NCBI GenBank assembly: GCA_964019135.1
Contig: OZ025265.1
Location: 21,365,143-21,429,142, forward strand
DNA length: 64,000 nucleotides
Reading direction: 5' to 3'
Source of the DNA: Arenicola marina
Lineage: Eukaryota > Annelida > Polychaeta > Arenicolidae
The translations under genes were made by a program, and so were the position numbers. Below, piece by piece: positions 1 through 12,700 of the stretch. The stretch's first letter is position 1; each line of letters begins with the position of its first letter. The notes below the pieces were generated by a model that saw only the letters and a program-made list of their open reading frames with translations, had not been told where the DNA came from and did no database searches.

Positions 1-2570
1 TTATGTGTCACTAACGGCTTGCTGTGCCCTCTCCCTATCTCTCATGGAGGTAACACTGAGTTATGTGTCACTAATGGCTTGCTGTGCCCTCTCCCTATCT
101 CTCATGCAGGTAACACTGAGTTATGTATCCCTAAGGCTTGCTGTGCCCTCTCCCTATCTCCCACGCAGGTAACACTGAGTTATGTGTCACTAACGGCTTG
201 CTGTGCCCTCTCCCTATCTCTCATGCAGGTAACACTGAGTTATGTATCCCTAAGGCTTGCTGTGCCCTCTCCCTATCTCCCACGCAGGTAACACTGAGTT
301 ATGTATCACTAATGGCTTGCTGTGCCCTCTCCCTATCTCTCATGCAGGTAACACTGAGTTATGTATCCCTAAGGCTTGCTGTGCCCTCTCCCTATCTCCC
401 ACGCAGGTAACACTGAGTTATGTGTCACTAACGGCTTGCTGTGCCCTCTCCCTATCTCTCATGGAGGTAACACTGAGTTATGTGTCACTAATGGCTTGCT
501 GTGCCCTCTCCCTATCTCTCATGCAGGTAACACTGAGTTATGTATCCCTAAGGCTTGCTGTGCCCTCTCCCTATCTCCCACGCAGGTAACACTGAGTTAT
601 GTATCACTAAGGGCTTGCTGTGCCCTCTCCCTATCTCCCACGCAGGTAACACTGAGTTATGTATCACTAAGGGCTTGCTGTGCCCTCTCCCTATCTCCCA
701 CGCAGGTAACACTGAGTTATGTGTCACTAATGGCTTGCTGTGCCCTCTCCCTATCTCTCATGCAGGTAACACTGAGTTATGTATCCCTAAGGCTTGCTGT
801 GCCCTCTCCCTATCTCCCACGCAGGTAACACTGAGTTATGTATCACTAAGGGCTTGCTGTGCCCCTCCCTATCTCCCATGCAGGTAACACTGAGTTATGT
901 ATCACTAAGGGCTTGCTGTGCCCTCTCCCTATCTCCCACGCAGGTAACACTGAGTTATGTATCACTAAGGGCTTGCTGTGCCCTCTCCCTATCTCTCATG
1001 CAGGTAACACTGAGTTATGTATCACTAACGGCCTGCTGTGCCCTCTCCCTATCTCCCATGCAGGTAACACTGAGTTACGTATCACTAAGGGCTTGCTGTG
1101 CCCTCTCCCTATCTCCCATGCAGGTAACACTGAGTTATGTATCACTAAGGCTTGCTGTGCCTTCTCCCTATCTCTCATGCAGGTAACACTGAGTTATGTA
1201 TCACGAACGGCTTGCTGTGCCCTCTCCCTATCTCCCATGGAGGTAACACTGAGGTATGTATCACTAAGGGCTTGCTGTGCCCTCTCCCTATCTCTCATGG
1301 AGGTAACACTGAGTTATGTGTCACTAACGGCCTGCTGTGTCCTCTTCCCATCTCCCATGCAGGTAACACTGAGATATGTATCCCTAACGGCCTGCTGTGC
1401 CCTCTCCCTATCTCTCATGGTGGTAACACTGAGTTATGTGTCACTAAGGGCTTGCTGTGCCCTCTCCCTATCTCTCATGCAGGTAACACTGAGTTATGTA
1501 TCACTAAGGGCTTGCTGTGCCCTCTCCCTATCTCTCATGCAGGTAACACTGAGTTATGTGTCACCAACGGCTTGCTGTGCCCTCTCCCTATTTCCCATGC
1601 AGGTAACACTGAGTTATGTATCACTAAGGGCTTGCTGTGCCCTCTCCCTATCTCCCATGCAGGTAGCACTGAGTTACGTATCACTAAGGGCCTGCTGTGC
1701 CCTCTCCCTATCTCCCATGCAGGTAACACTGAGTTATGTGTCACCAACGGCTTGCTGTGCCCTCTCCCTATTTCCCATGCAGGTAACACTGAGTTATGTA
1801 TCACTAAGGGCTTGCTGTGCCCTCTCCCTATCTCCCATGCAGGTAGCACTGAGTTACGTATCACTAAGGGCCTGCTGTGCCCTCTCCCTATCTCCCATGC
1901 AGGTAACACTGAGTTATGTATCACTAAGGGCTTGCTGTGCCCTCTCCCTATCTCCCATGCAGGTAGCACTGAGTTACGTATCACTAAGGGCCTGCTGTGC
2001 CCTCTCCCTATCTCCCATGCAGGTAACACTGAGTTATGTATCACTAAGGGCTTGCTGTGCCCTCTCCCTATCTCCCATGCAGGTAGCACTGAGTTACGTA
2101 TCACTAAGGGCCTGCTGTGCCCTCTCCCTATCTCCCATGCAGGTAACACTGAGTTATGTATCACTAAGGGCTTGCTGTGCCCTCTCCCTATCTCCCATGC
2201 AGGTAGCACTGAGTTACGTATCACTAAGGGCCTGCTGTGCCCTCTCCCTATCTCCCATGCAGGTAACACTGAGTTATGTGTCACCAACGGCTTGCTGTGC
2301 CCTCTCCCTATTTCCCATGCAGGTAACACTGAGTTATGTATCACTAAGGGCTTGCTGTGCCCTCTCCCTATCTCCCATGCAGGTAGCACTGAGTTACGTA
2401 TCACTAAGGGCCTGCTGTGCCCTCTCCCTATCTCCCATGCAGGTAACACTGAGTTATGTATCACTAACGGCTTGCTGTGCCCTCTCCCTATCTCCCATGG
2501 AGGTAACACTGAGTTATGTATCACTAAGGGCTTGCTGTGTCCTCTTCCCATCTCCCATGGAGGTAACACT
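1..2570. repeat. 60-bp minisatellite, about 43 units, left-truncated by the window
   Basis: The unit is about 60 bp (some units 59), built around cccatgcaggtaacactgag. Each unit carries a pyrimidine tract, CAG and GTAACA. Between 1561 and 2460 the units form higher-order blocks: an A unit (tatttcccatg), a B unit (gtagcactgagttacg) and a C unit, in ABC and repeated BC order. The array ends at gatcgagttatg. Open frames of 344-604 codons here come from the 60-bp period. Confidence 0.97.
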
Positions 2571-2607
2571 GATCGAGTTATGTCTTTTGTTTGACCAAAG
2601 CAGCCTA

Positions 2608-2933
2608 CTTACATGCGCCATCTTAGATTGTTTACATTTTAGAATCAAGACTAAAAGTATCTCAAAATTATGACGCACATATGTTTTCAACGTGAAACTG
2701 CGCGGACTAGTTTATCGCGCGGACGTGCAAGCGAGTCGCGGTCGACATCACACAGAATACCGAAAACAGGCGCGCAGGGATATAAGGCAGGCCACCAACT
2801 TCTGCTCCGGTGAACAGATTTGCTTCTCTCCGGATAGCCCACAGGCTTTCAGGATTTAAATTTAAGACAGAATTTACTTTTTTGTCATGGAGAAGATATT
2901 GGTAATATAAAAATTGGAGAACATATTGCTTTA
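2608..2933 (-). repeat. Interspersed repeat, copy 1 (inverted relative to 10188-10522)
   Basis: The segment matches 10188-10522 in reverse complement, including cttacatgcgccatctta and tctccggatagcc-type blocks, with one indel of about 35 bp. A minus-strand frame of 115 codons crosses it, but the second copy does not keep it open, so coding is doubtful. Confidence 0.75.
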
Positions 2934-5900
2934 ACGCGCCGCTGTCACAACGTGGGTCAGGTCGGTCCACGTAGGCTGAGCATCCGTACACATCGAACCA
3001 ATGTTTTTGCTCGAAAGGATTTATTTGCAGGGTTTTAATGTGCGAAAAAATCACTTAAGGTAGGTGGCTTTTCATAGGTGGCGGACACGTTGGTAATTTA
3101 TCCAGCTCGACAATTGCTCAAGTAGAGCTTGCAATTTTGTGTGGTGACCGGTTTACAAATGATTCGGTTTTGGGAGTTTCCACTGTAGACGTGAATACGC
3201 TAGATACGGATTTGTACCATTGTTATAGGTCCATTATCTACTGAAGGGTTGCTTCCCAAGCGCGGTTGAAACACGCTACAGCAAGGGGGCGGTGGCTCCA
3301 CTCCACTACCCTGGTATAGTTCTCATCAAGACCGGGCAGGGGGCAGGGGAGAGGCGGAAGGGTGGTGGTAACTAACCCGATAAAGGTCGGGGTCGATCAC
3401 ATGGAGGAGTGCAGTTGCAACGAAAAATGTAATCCTTGCAAAAAAAAAGTGGGAGGGATGGGGGGGGGGGCGGGGGGGGGGGATAGGGCACTCGATCATA
3501 CCACTAATACATCGCCAGCGCAGTATCTCAATTTCCATACATCGAATTCGAAATGGCACCCCGTAGAATAGCGTACGTTGTTTCCGTTTGCTCTCTTTCC
3601 GATCACGGCAGCGGTCGGTGTAATGCGGCAAGTTCCCAAGTGTGACCTTCCCAGTTCTCGATTAAAGACTCATGTTGTCAATCATGAGGGTCGTACACTG
3701 TTCCCATGTCACGCAACGTGACACAGACAGACGAAGCAACCCCCCCCCCCACCCCCGCAACACACACACGCTTGCTTGCGTCGTCGCTACGATAGTATAT
3801 ATGCTACACGGCATGACTGGTGGTGAACAGTTTTTACTAGACAAAATATCTTAATCGAAACAAAAAAGGAACCACCTCGGCATACTATGCGCTCTCAAGG
3901 AGATGACGAATCACACACCGTCTGCCATGCCGCCTGACGCTCATGACAAGCCAAGCAAGCACACATATCATCTGTCAATGTATGCCACACGTTAAGATAA
4001 CCGCCTATGGAAAAACATGCAGTGAAGTATCAAGGCTGCAAGTTATGCATGGTATAAAGTTAATGAAATCTGCTAAGGAATTCAAAACAATGCTGACAAC
4101 CTCGGATGTTTTCATGTGTCACTGTAATTCGTGCACATTGTGTAACATAGTTGACGGGTAAGGTTTTAATTAATAGATGATAGAATGGTTGCTATTTTTT
4201 TGTTACCATATAAAGATTTATCGCATCAACTCATGTCATTTTATCATTATCGGTCAATAGCGCTTGTGCTAATGTTTATTGTTGACTTTTATATACCGAC
4301 GTTAAATAAAACTTTATCTTATCTTATCTTAAGCCCTATTACTTTTATACATAAATAATAGAGCTATTTCATGTCAAACTTAATTCTCGCACTAAACCTC
4401 TCGATGTGGGTGGGGGGGGGCTTCATCCCTTCAGCGGCCATTCGTGTCTTATATCCGAATGCTCATATTCCCTATATGTAGCTCGAGGGGGGAGGGGGGG
4501 GGGGACAGGTTATACCATTCTGATGGGGAGTTCCGTAGACGCTGAAAAATAATGCCTGATTATGAAAAAGATTTTCTTTTAAAAAGACACCTCTTCAGAG
4601 AGCCAAAATCCGCTCGGTCGGGGCGTTTTGCGGCCAAAATCCCCTCGGAAAGGGTATTGTTCGCAGCACATTTCCAGAGACCACCCCCCCCCCCCCGCCC
4701 CCCCCCCCTCCCCGACACCCGGTCAAGATTTCAAATATCCGCTCTATAGGGGTATCTTTTTCATCACAAATGTCCGCTCCCTCAGGCATCAAGGGGCACC
4801 CGTGGGACCCCCTCCCCCACCATATTCGTATAACAGTGCCCCCCCCCCACCCCCAGCCACGGGCCTGGAACTGATAGTTCATAACACTAAATTGTAGAGG
4901 GTGACTGGGAAGTTCTGCTGTCATCCTTGGGGCGCATAACAGGGCACTTCTATAATTAGGGGACATATTGTATTCCCCAACGCGTTTTGAATTATTATGT
5001 CAGGATCTCTCTTTAAAAAGATATTATATTGCAATACCGAACTCAGGTATAACTGTAAACTTTAATTTCATCATAAGACACGTTGTCTGAAAATAATAAA
5101 GAGGGAGCATCTGCGCTTTTATCATAGCGGATCCCAACTTTTTGGGTTGTCCCACCCCGACCCCTTGAACATAGCTATAGCCACCCGGCAATAAGAGTAA
5201 ATGGTAGCTTATTATTTTCCGGTTTCCTGTACATATATCAATTACCTAGCTGAAGGCCTTGGCTTATTGGTACAGCTAGTATGCAGATAGACATTAAAAA
5301 ACGCATTCATTAAAAACCGGCCAAGTTAGGTCTGCCCCCCACATATATGTCCACTCGGTGACCATTTGGTAAATGATGCTAAAAATCTCAAAAGGATTTT
5401 TATATTTAACATAAGGCATATTTAACGCTTTAATTAATCGCCAAGTGGCAACACAATAGATCATTATGATTTCTGCCAGGCGTTGGAGCTCCTCCATGCT
5501 AGGGCCTCTGAGGGGAGGTAGCCATGTCGCTTGTCGATTTTAAAAATTGCCGTGTCGCCGTGTCGAAAAAGCCCTTCTGGGGCCCTCATGCTGTGTGGAT
5601 CACGCTATCAAGAGATAGGAGTGAAAACTGGCCGGAGTGGCACTTTACACTGTTCATTCTGTTATGCAATATATGTAGATATGGATGGTTCAATTCTGAA
5701 CATTTTACGCAAAGTTAAACTTAACAAAGAATGATAATCAAAGCCGTTTTGGGTGATCGTGAAAGGCGTATTACTTTGGGCGGGTGGGACTTCAGGACAA
5801 ATTGGTCCACGTACGCCATTATAAAATTGCCGGTGAATGTTTAATTATATAATTCATAGACAGAGAAAATAACGAAGCTAAACCCTCTTAAATTTTAATC

Positions 5901-6539
5901 TAGAAGGCAAATTTCTTTGATCATACATGGTAAATCGCATAGCGCGGGAACGTAATTTTGGGGCAAATATGTCCACTCGGTTGCTGCCCACTGCATGTAC
6001 GTGGTACCAAATCGAAAGGTAACAATGAGACTGAACCATATCTATGGCTTATAATACCCCACTGTTGACGCGTATTTTGCTTTATCAAACATATTAGAGG
6101 GGATCGGGAATACTTCTTCCGATAGCCGCGATTGGCATTGAGACATTCTTGGAGATTCACGATCAGCTGTTGGCAATTTTGGGGGATCGTTATCCGTACG
6201 ATTCCTGGTTCAATTAAGACCCTTTTGCTAATTACGGCGATCCGTTATATATAGCAGTCTGTGAATTCCTCGATATTCGCGATATCAGTGTTAAGTTTTT
6301 TTTTTTTTCGCGATGTTGATCAGTCCCCAACTTGGAGATTCGACATTACTCTCCCTAATTTTGGGGGATTCGAGCTCCCCAGGGGGTATAGTCCCACCCC
6401 CCATAATAGCCATGCCAAGATGAGAATAATGCGCTGGATTAAGTAATAGCCTGACAATTTATTATTACACAATAATCATACAAACAACATTCATGTAATT
6501 CCATATATGGCATCTGTGTAATGACAATAGTTAATGTGA
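2934..6539. other. No gene recognised; homopolymer-rich flank
   Basis: This stretch contains poly-G or poly-C runs (about 3461-3482, 4410-4420, 4494-4504, 4683-4710), and at 4297-4332 an AATAAAACTTTATC followed by repeated TTATC, which looks like a retroposon 3' end. Short open frames have no recognisable motifs. Confidence 0.5.
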
Positions 6540-6724
6540 AAAGTTGGGGCCTTTCCGAAATCTGGCAATGTCCCGTTTGGAGTTCATTCACAGCGGCAGC
6601 TTTAGCGAATGGTGGCGCCACCCTGGGGTTCAGATCTGAAAGTCGCGCCATCTGGCGAATGCCAACGTAAATATAGCTGAAACGGTTGCTTCCGGTCGTC
6701 ATTTCGCAAAAGTAAAACAACAAA
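6540..6724 (+). promoter_or_regulatory. Candidate promoter and 5' UTR of the Shisa-like gene
   Basis: The 185 bp before the start codon contain a TATA-like stretch (taaatatagc, about 6669-6678) and an ETS-like gcttccggt (about 6687-6695), followed by an A-rich leader. The start context aacaaaATGG has A at -3 and G at +4, a good Kozak match. No transcription start site can be fixed from sequence. Confidence 0.25.
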
Positions 6725-6791
6725 ATGGCGACGTTGTGTCGCATAGCGATTTTTTCGCTTCTATTTATTTGCTTTCTACTGCTCCTGGTTG
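6725..6791 (+). CDS. Shisa-like gene exon 1 (signal peptide)
   Basis: ATG in good Kozak context encodes MATLCRIAIFSLLFICFLLL and two further residues, a classic hydrophobic signal peptide. The exon ends in phase 1 at a strong donor, G|GTAAGT at 6792. Intron 1 is about 4.3 kb and holds the MITE pair and a tandem array. Confidence 0.8.
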
Positions 6792-9700
6792 GTAAGTACA
6801 CGTTTTATCTTCGGTCAAATGAAGGTAAATGTGAGGCCATGGCCGTATGAAGGAGTAAAGTGGAGATGTGACTGTGGGATGGGTGCTCCAGTTTCGGCAG
6901 AAAGAAAAAAGCTTGAGCGAAAATTGGGGTCCTGACATAACTCATAGACATAAGACTCATACATAGTCATATTTGACATAGGTCATACCTTGACATAAGT
7001 CATAACTTGACATATTTCATAACTTGACATAGAGTCATAACTTGACATAACTTACTCAGAAGCCTATGCGATTGGGGGGTGGGGGGGAATGTGTTAACGC
7101 CCACTTTGACTGCAGGATGTTTGGTCTATAGACGGAACGGCCGTACTACCACAACGGCCATATGGTCTCCCCGCCCCCTAGCATGGGTGGGGGGCGGGGG
7201 CGGGGGGGGGGGGGGGGGTGAGGGACGACAGGCGGCGGAGGGACGCTCGACAGCGTGGTTGTTATCGGCTTAGCAAGCTTAAAGTCAAAGTCATAAATGC
7301 TGTAGACACACGTTTCGGCCCATATTTTCCGCGAATTTGCCTCAATCACTCTCGAAATTCCTGACGTGAGAAAGCAACACTAGACCATTTTCATGATACC
7401 AAACTTACGTTTGTAATGCGATGTTATCCTTTTTTATGACACAAAGAATATTTCTCCATGCTGACACGCCATTGGCAGAAAACGCTCTGTCGCCAAAATA
7501 CTAAAACACGCGTCATAAAATGATGGTTGCCATGGCGCCGAACGTGCTTTGAACAATACATGCTCTATATTTATACAAGCCACGAGGATGCCATGGCAAC
7601 TAAAGAGCCTTTCATTGTCTGGGATTTAGTCTATTTGCGAAAGTGTGTCTGCTGCCAATGGAGTGTCAGCATGGAGAAATATTGTTTGTGTCATAAAAAA
7701 GGATAACATCGCAGTACAAACGTAAGTTTGGTATCATTAAAATGGTCTAGTGTTGCGTTCTCCTGTCAGTGATTTGTAGAGCGATCGCAGCACAATCGCG
7801 GAAAATATAGGCCGAAACGTGTGTGTACGGCATTTATGACTTTGACTTTAGCGGCTTAGCAAGGCCAGACAAAGAGTCGGCAATTGATAATAGTATATTA
7901 TATTGTTATATCGTTTATGTTAGTTAGTTTAGCGCAATGACTCACTCGATGGAACAAACAAAAGCCAGTGACCAGTAAGCAGGAAGCAATTCATTTATTT
8001 TTCACCCTCACCAATTTATTTACAACACATCACTTCCGACGGGTTCATCCGCGTTCTGCCTTCCTCCTCACCCTCCGGTCCCTTGTCCTCCCCCTCCTTC
8101 GCAACTTCTCCCATCACTCTTCGAGGTCGTCGTTCTCTATGTTGATGTCTATGTCGACCGCGTTCCCCATGTCGACCGGGTCCTTCTGGAGTTCCGGACG
8201 GGGACAGATGACGTGGCTCCCCGCGCGCAGAACGCCCAAGGCCGTTCTCTCGCCGTTTCGATACTCGTCCCACAGGCGACACAGGCGGCTGTTGGTCTCC
8301 TTTGCGCCATCACCCATTCCTTGCATCATTGCACACGGCACGCTTGATGCACACGGCCCGCTAATCGCTTCGCGCACCCCTGTCTCCAACCCAATCGACC
8401 CGGCTGTGTGCTTCACGCGCCCCCACCACGTCCCCCCCCCCCCCACCCCTATAGACCGCCACCCCACCCACCCTAACTCACACGGCCGTTGTGGTAGTAC
8501 GGCCGTTACATCCATACACCGGATGTTTTGATGTGGTTGAACATTTAAGATTTTTTTCATAATTTTCTAATAAGAAAAAATCGGGAACAGTTGTAAGCTT
8601 ATGCTCCAACATTTCTTCACGAAAATATAACAGAAACAACCTAAAGTCAAAGTCATAAATGCCGTAGACACACGTTTCGGCCCATATTTTCCACGAATTT
8701 GCCTCGATCACTCTCAAAATTCCTGACGTGAGAAAGCAACACTAGACCATTTTAATGATACCAAACTTACGTTTGTACTGCGATGTTATCCTTTTTTATG
8801 ACACAAAGAATATTTCTCCATGCTGACACACCATTGGTAGAAAAGGCTCTGTCGTCAAAATACTAAAACACGCGTCATAAAATGATGGTTGCCATGGCGC
8901 CGAACGTGCTTTGAACAATACATGCTCTATATTTATACAAGCCACGAGGATGCCATGGCAACTATAGAGCCTTTCATTGTCTGGGATTTAGTCTATTTGC
9001 GAAAGTGTGTCTGCTGCCAATGGAGTGTCAGCATGGAGAAATATTGTTTGTGTCATAAAAAAGGATAACATCGCAGTACAAACGTAAGTTTGGTATCATA
9101 AAAATGGTCTAGTGTTGCTTTCTCATGTCAGTGATTTGTAGAGCGATCGCAGCACAATCACGGAAAATATAGGCCGAAACGTGTGTCTACAGCATTTATG
9201 ACTTTGACTTTAGTGTCGACACACTTTATTGATGTCAGATGATAGAACAAGGTATATAGACTACGTAAACACTATGATTGTTCGAGCACACATTATAATA
9301 AAAGCTACAGTCGATTCCTTACTAACGTCGAAGGATTTTAATATTGTTACCATTGTATCCCTAGATAAGCTGGCTGGCCTGGGGGCACTTGCGCCAACAC
9401 ATAGCCTTGACCCTTGTACTAGGTTGTTCTCGGCAACATTGCTACAAGTTTGGGGTTAACTTGACATAAGTTATAACTTGAAGTCAACAAACGCCGCCTG
9501 GCAGCGAGTGCTCACGCTAAGTTTGTTTACTTCCGGCGAGCGGCGGAACATTCAAAACGAAGCGAGAGGTAAACAAAATCGCCCGGATTACAAGAAAATA
9601 CGTTACCAAGCAAAGAAATGAAAGTGCGACGAAAGTCCAAAAAGCTTTAGGAACGTTGTGGCGCACATTGGCGGGTAGGCACTGTATATTTTTTCTGTTA

Positions 9701-12700
9701 TGAACTTCAACTTGAGCCACCGGTCCGCGATTTCTGCCGATTTCTTGTTTTCGGCCGTTTCAGCGGCATGGCTCTCACACTAGCTCCGTTTACGGGTGTG
9801 GTCAGAGAGGCATGTACCAGGGCTAGGAGCCAGGTATCAGATAAGGAGAGACAGGGAGCAGACCATAGCTGTGTCATTGTAGCCTAGGCATTATTATGGC
9901 ATGTAGATTTCTGGATTCCAACAAAAATTTGATGAAGACACCATATATATTTAATATATTTATATATATCCAAGATACATATATATATGTCCAAGATACA
10001 TATATTTATCCAAGATACATTTATAACAGCATGATCTCATGCAAATATATACTATTGACTGTCGCTACAGATAATCTTATTGCAAAATCAAAATCTGTAG
10101 ATCCTGTTGGAAAAGTTGGAAACGTGTCATTTGATGAGGGTACACAGGTTATATTTGCCTTTCCATTTCTGCATAGATATTTTATACTGTATCAATTGAA
10201 AGCAATATATTCCATAATTTTTTGTATTACCAACCTCTTCTCCATGTCAAATAAGTAAATTCTGTCCGGAGAGAAGTAATTTGGTCACCGGCGCAGAAGT
10301 TGGTGGCCAGCTTTATATCCCTGCGCTTGTTCGCCATTCGGTATTTTGTGTGCGATGTTGACCGCGGCTCGCTATCACGTCCGCGCGCGATAAAAATAGA
10401 CAGCACAGTTTTATGTTAAAATGTTTGTTTTACAAACTCAGATATAAAACATATACATCATAATTTTTGAGATACTTTTAGTCTTGATTCTAAAATGTAA
10501 AAAAACTAAGATGGCGCATGTAAGTATATTGCTTTAATTGATATCAAGTTCACTATATGGGTAACTTTACAAATGCTTCAATGATTAAAAATAGTTAAAG
10601 GTGATATACCACTCACTGCCATTAAAAAAATAGTGGCAGAAAGTTTGTTTGAGGTTTGTTTTTTCGGATGATTATTTTGTGACAAGAATATAAGAGTTGT
10701 ATAACAAAAACAAGCTGCTGCATAGGCTTGGAGCATATATTTGCAGCACCAGAGGTTAACCAACATTTGGAATGGTTATGGGGAGTGATTGGAGAATGTC
10801 TTCAACACAGTCCTCCTTGATAATACCCCTCAGTCTCTCGCCCTCCCATTGGAGGTGGGGATGAGTTCTACAAACCAATGTTTGACTGGTTTAGCATGTA
10901 TATTATGGTTCCATTGGCACCTGTTATGATGATTAGCTGAACCTAAGCAGCCTATCTGGAGGCATACATTTTATTGTATCACCATATACCAGTATAAGGC
11001 AGCTGGAGACTACTACATTTAGTTTTGGCGGGACAGACAGAGCTCGATATGCAAGTTGAACTATTCTTTTCAGGCGACAATGAAGTAGAGGCACGTGGCC
11101 GCTTTGGTGGTCGTTTTGGTGGCAGTCGCTACAGTTCTACGCGCTACTCAACCAGATATGGTACCAGGTGAGATACACTGAAATGCCAGTCTGTAGGTCC
11201 TGGGATTTCTCCTCAGAAAACTATGGTGTATAAAATGAAAGTGTATTTTATTATGTTAGTAGTATTAGTGATAGCCAATCGGAGCATGACAGCTTGCTTG
11301 GGTAGCATATCAACAGTTATTGATATGACATAAATAATGTGTGGCCTGAAAGACCATTCATGCATCAGAAGTGAAATTTTATGCCGTCCTTTAAGGTCAT
11401 TGTCCCATCCTTTGATGTCTTTGTCCCATCCTTTAATGCCGTTGTCCCATCCCTTAATGTCATGTTCCCATCCTTTAATATCATTGTCCAATCCTTTAAT
11501 GTCATTGTTCCATGATCCTTTAATGTCATTGTCCCACCCTTTTATGTCATTGTCTCATCCTTTAATATCATTGTCCCATCCTTTAATGTCATTGTTCTAT
11601 CCTTTGTTGTCATTGTCCCATCCTTTAATGTCATTGTCCCATCCTTTAATGTCATTGTTCTATCCTTTGTTGTCATTTTCCCATCCTTTAATGTCATTGT
11701 CCCATCCTTCAATGTCATTTTTCAATCCTTTGTTGTCATTGTTTCATCCTTTAATGTCATTATCTCATCCTTTAATGTCATTGTCTAATCCTATAATGTC
11801 ATTGTCCCATGATCCTATAATGTCTGTCCCACCCTTTAATGTCATTGCCTCACCCTTTAATGTCATTGTCCCACCCTTTAATGTCTTTGTCCCATGGGTT
11901 TCTTAGCATCTTAATGTGTATACAAAGGTGACCTATTCTAACCCTCCACCTACCCATCCTCCAGGTATAGCACCGGATCCTCCCGCGTGAGAGTGCGGGT
12001 CAGACAGCGCTATGGTTACGGCTATGGCACGAGCGGCTGGTCGTGGCACGCGGCCGCCGCCGCTGGCGCCATCTATGGGTACAGGGGCTACTCCAACCGG
12101 AGACACTACCATGAGGGCAGAGGTGAGTCTTGTGGAGACACCACCACGAGGGCCGAGGTAAGTCTTGTGGAGACACCACCACGACGGCAGAAGTAAGTCT
12201 TGTGGAGACACCACCGCGAGGGCAGAGGTAAGTCTTGTGGAGACACCACCACGAGGACAGAGGTAAGTCTTGTGGAGACACCACCACGAAGGCAGAGGTA
12301 AGTCTTGTGGAGACACCACAACGAGGGCAGAGGTAAGTCTTGTGGAGACACCACCGCGAGGACAGAGGTAAGTCTTGTGGAGATACCACCACGGGGGCAG
12401 AGGTAAGTCTTGTAGAGACACCACCACGCGGAAAGAGGTAAGTCTTGTGGATACACCACCACGAGGACTGAGGTAAGTCTTGTGGAGACACCACCACGGG
12501 GGCAGAGGTAAGTCTTGTGGAGACACCAGCACGGGGGCAGAGGTAAGTCTTGTGGAGACACCACCACGACGGCAGAGGTAAGTCTTGTGGAGACACCACC
12601 GCGAGGGCAGAGGTAAGTCTTGTGGAGACACCACCACGAGGACAGAGGTAAGTCTTGTGGAGACACCACCACGAAGGCAGAGGTAAGTCTTGTGGAGACA

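Noticed and set aside
859..2673. Plus-strand 604- and 480-codon frames and a minus-strand 344-codon frame
   Set aside because: These are artefacts of the 60-bp period in the left array, open in several frames on both strands.
2707..3054. 115-codon minus-strand gene
   Set aside because: Most of it is a repeat whose second copy at 10188-10522 does not keep the frame, and no motif is recognised.
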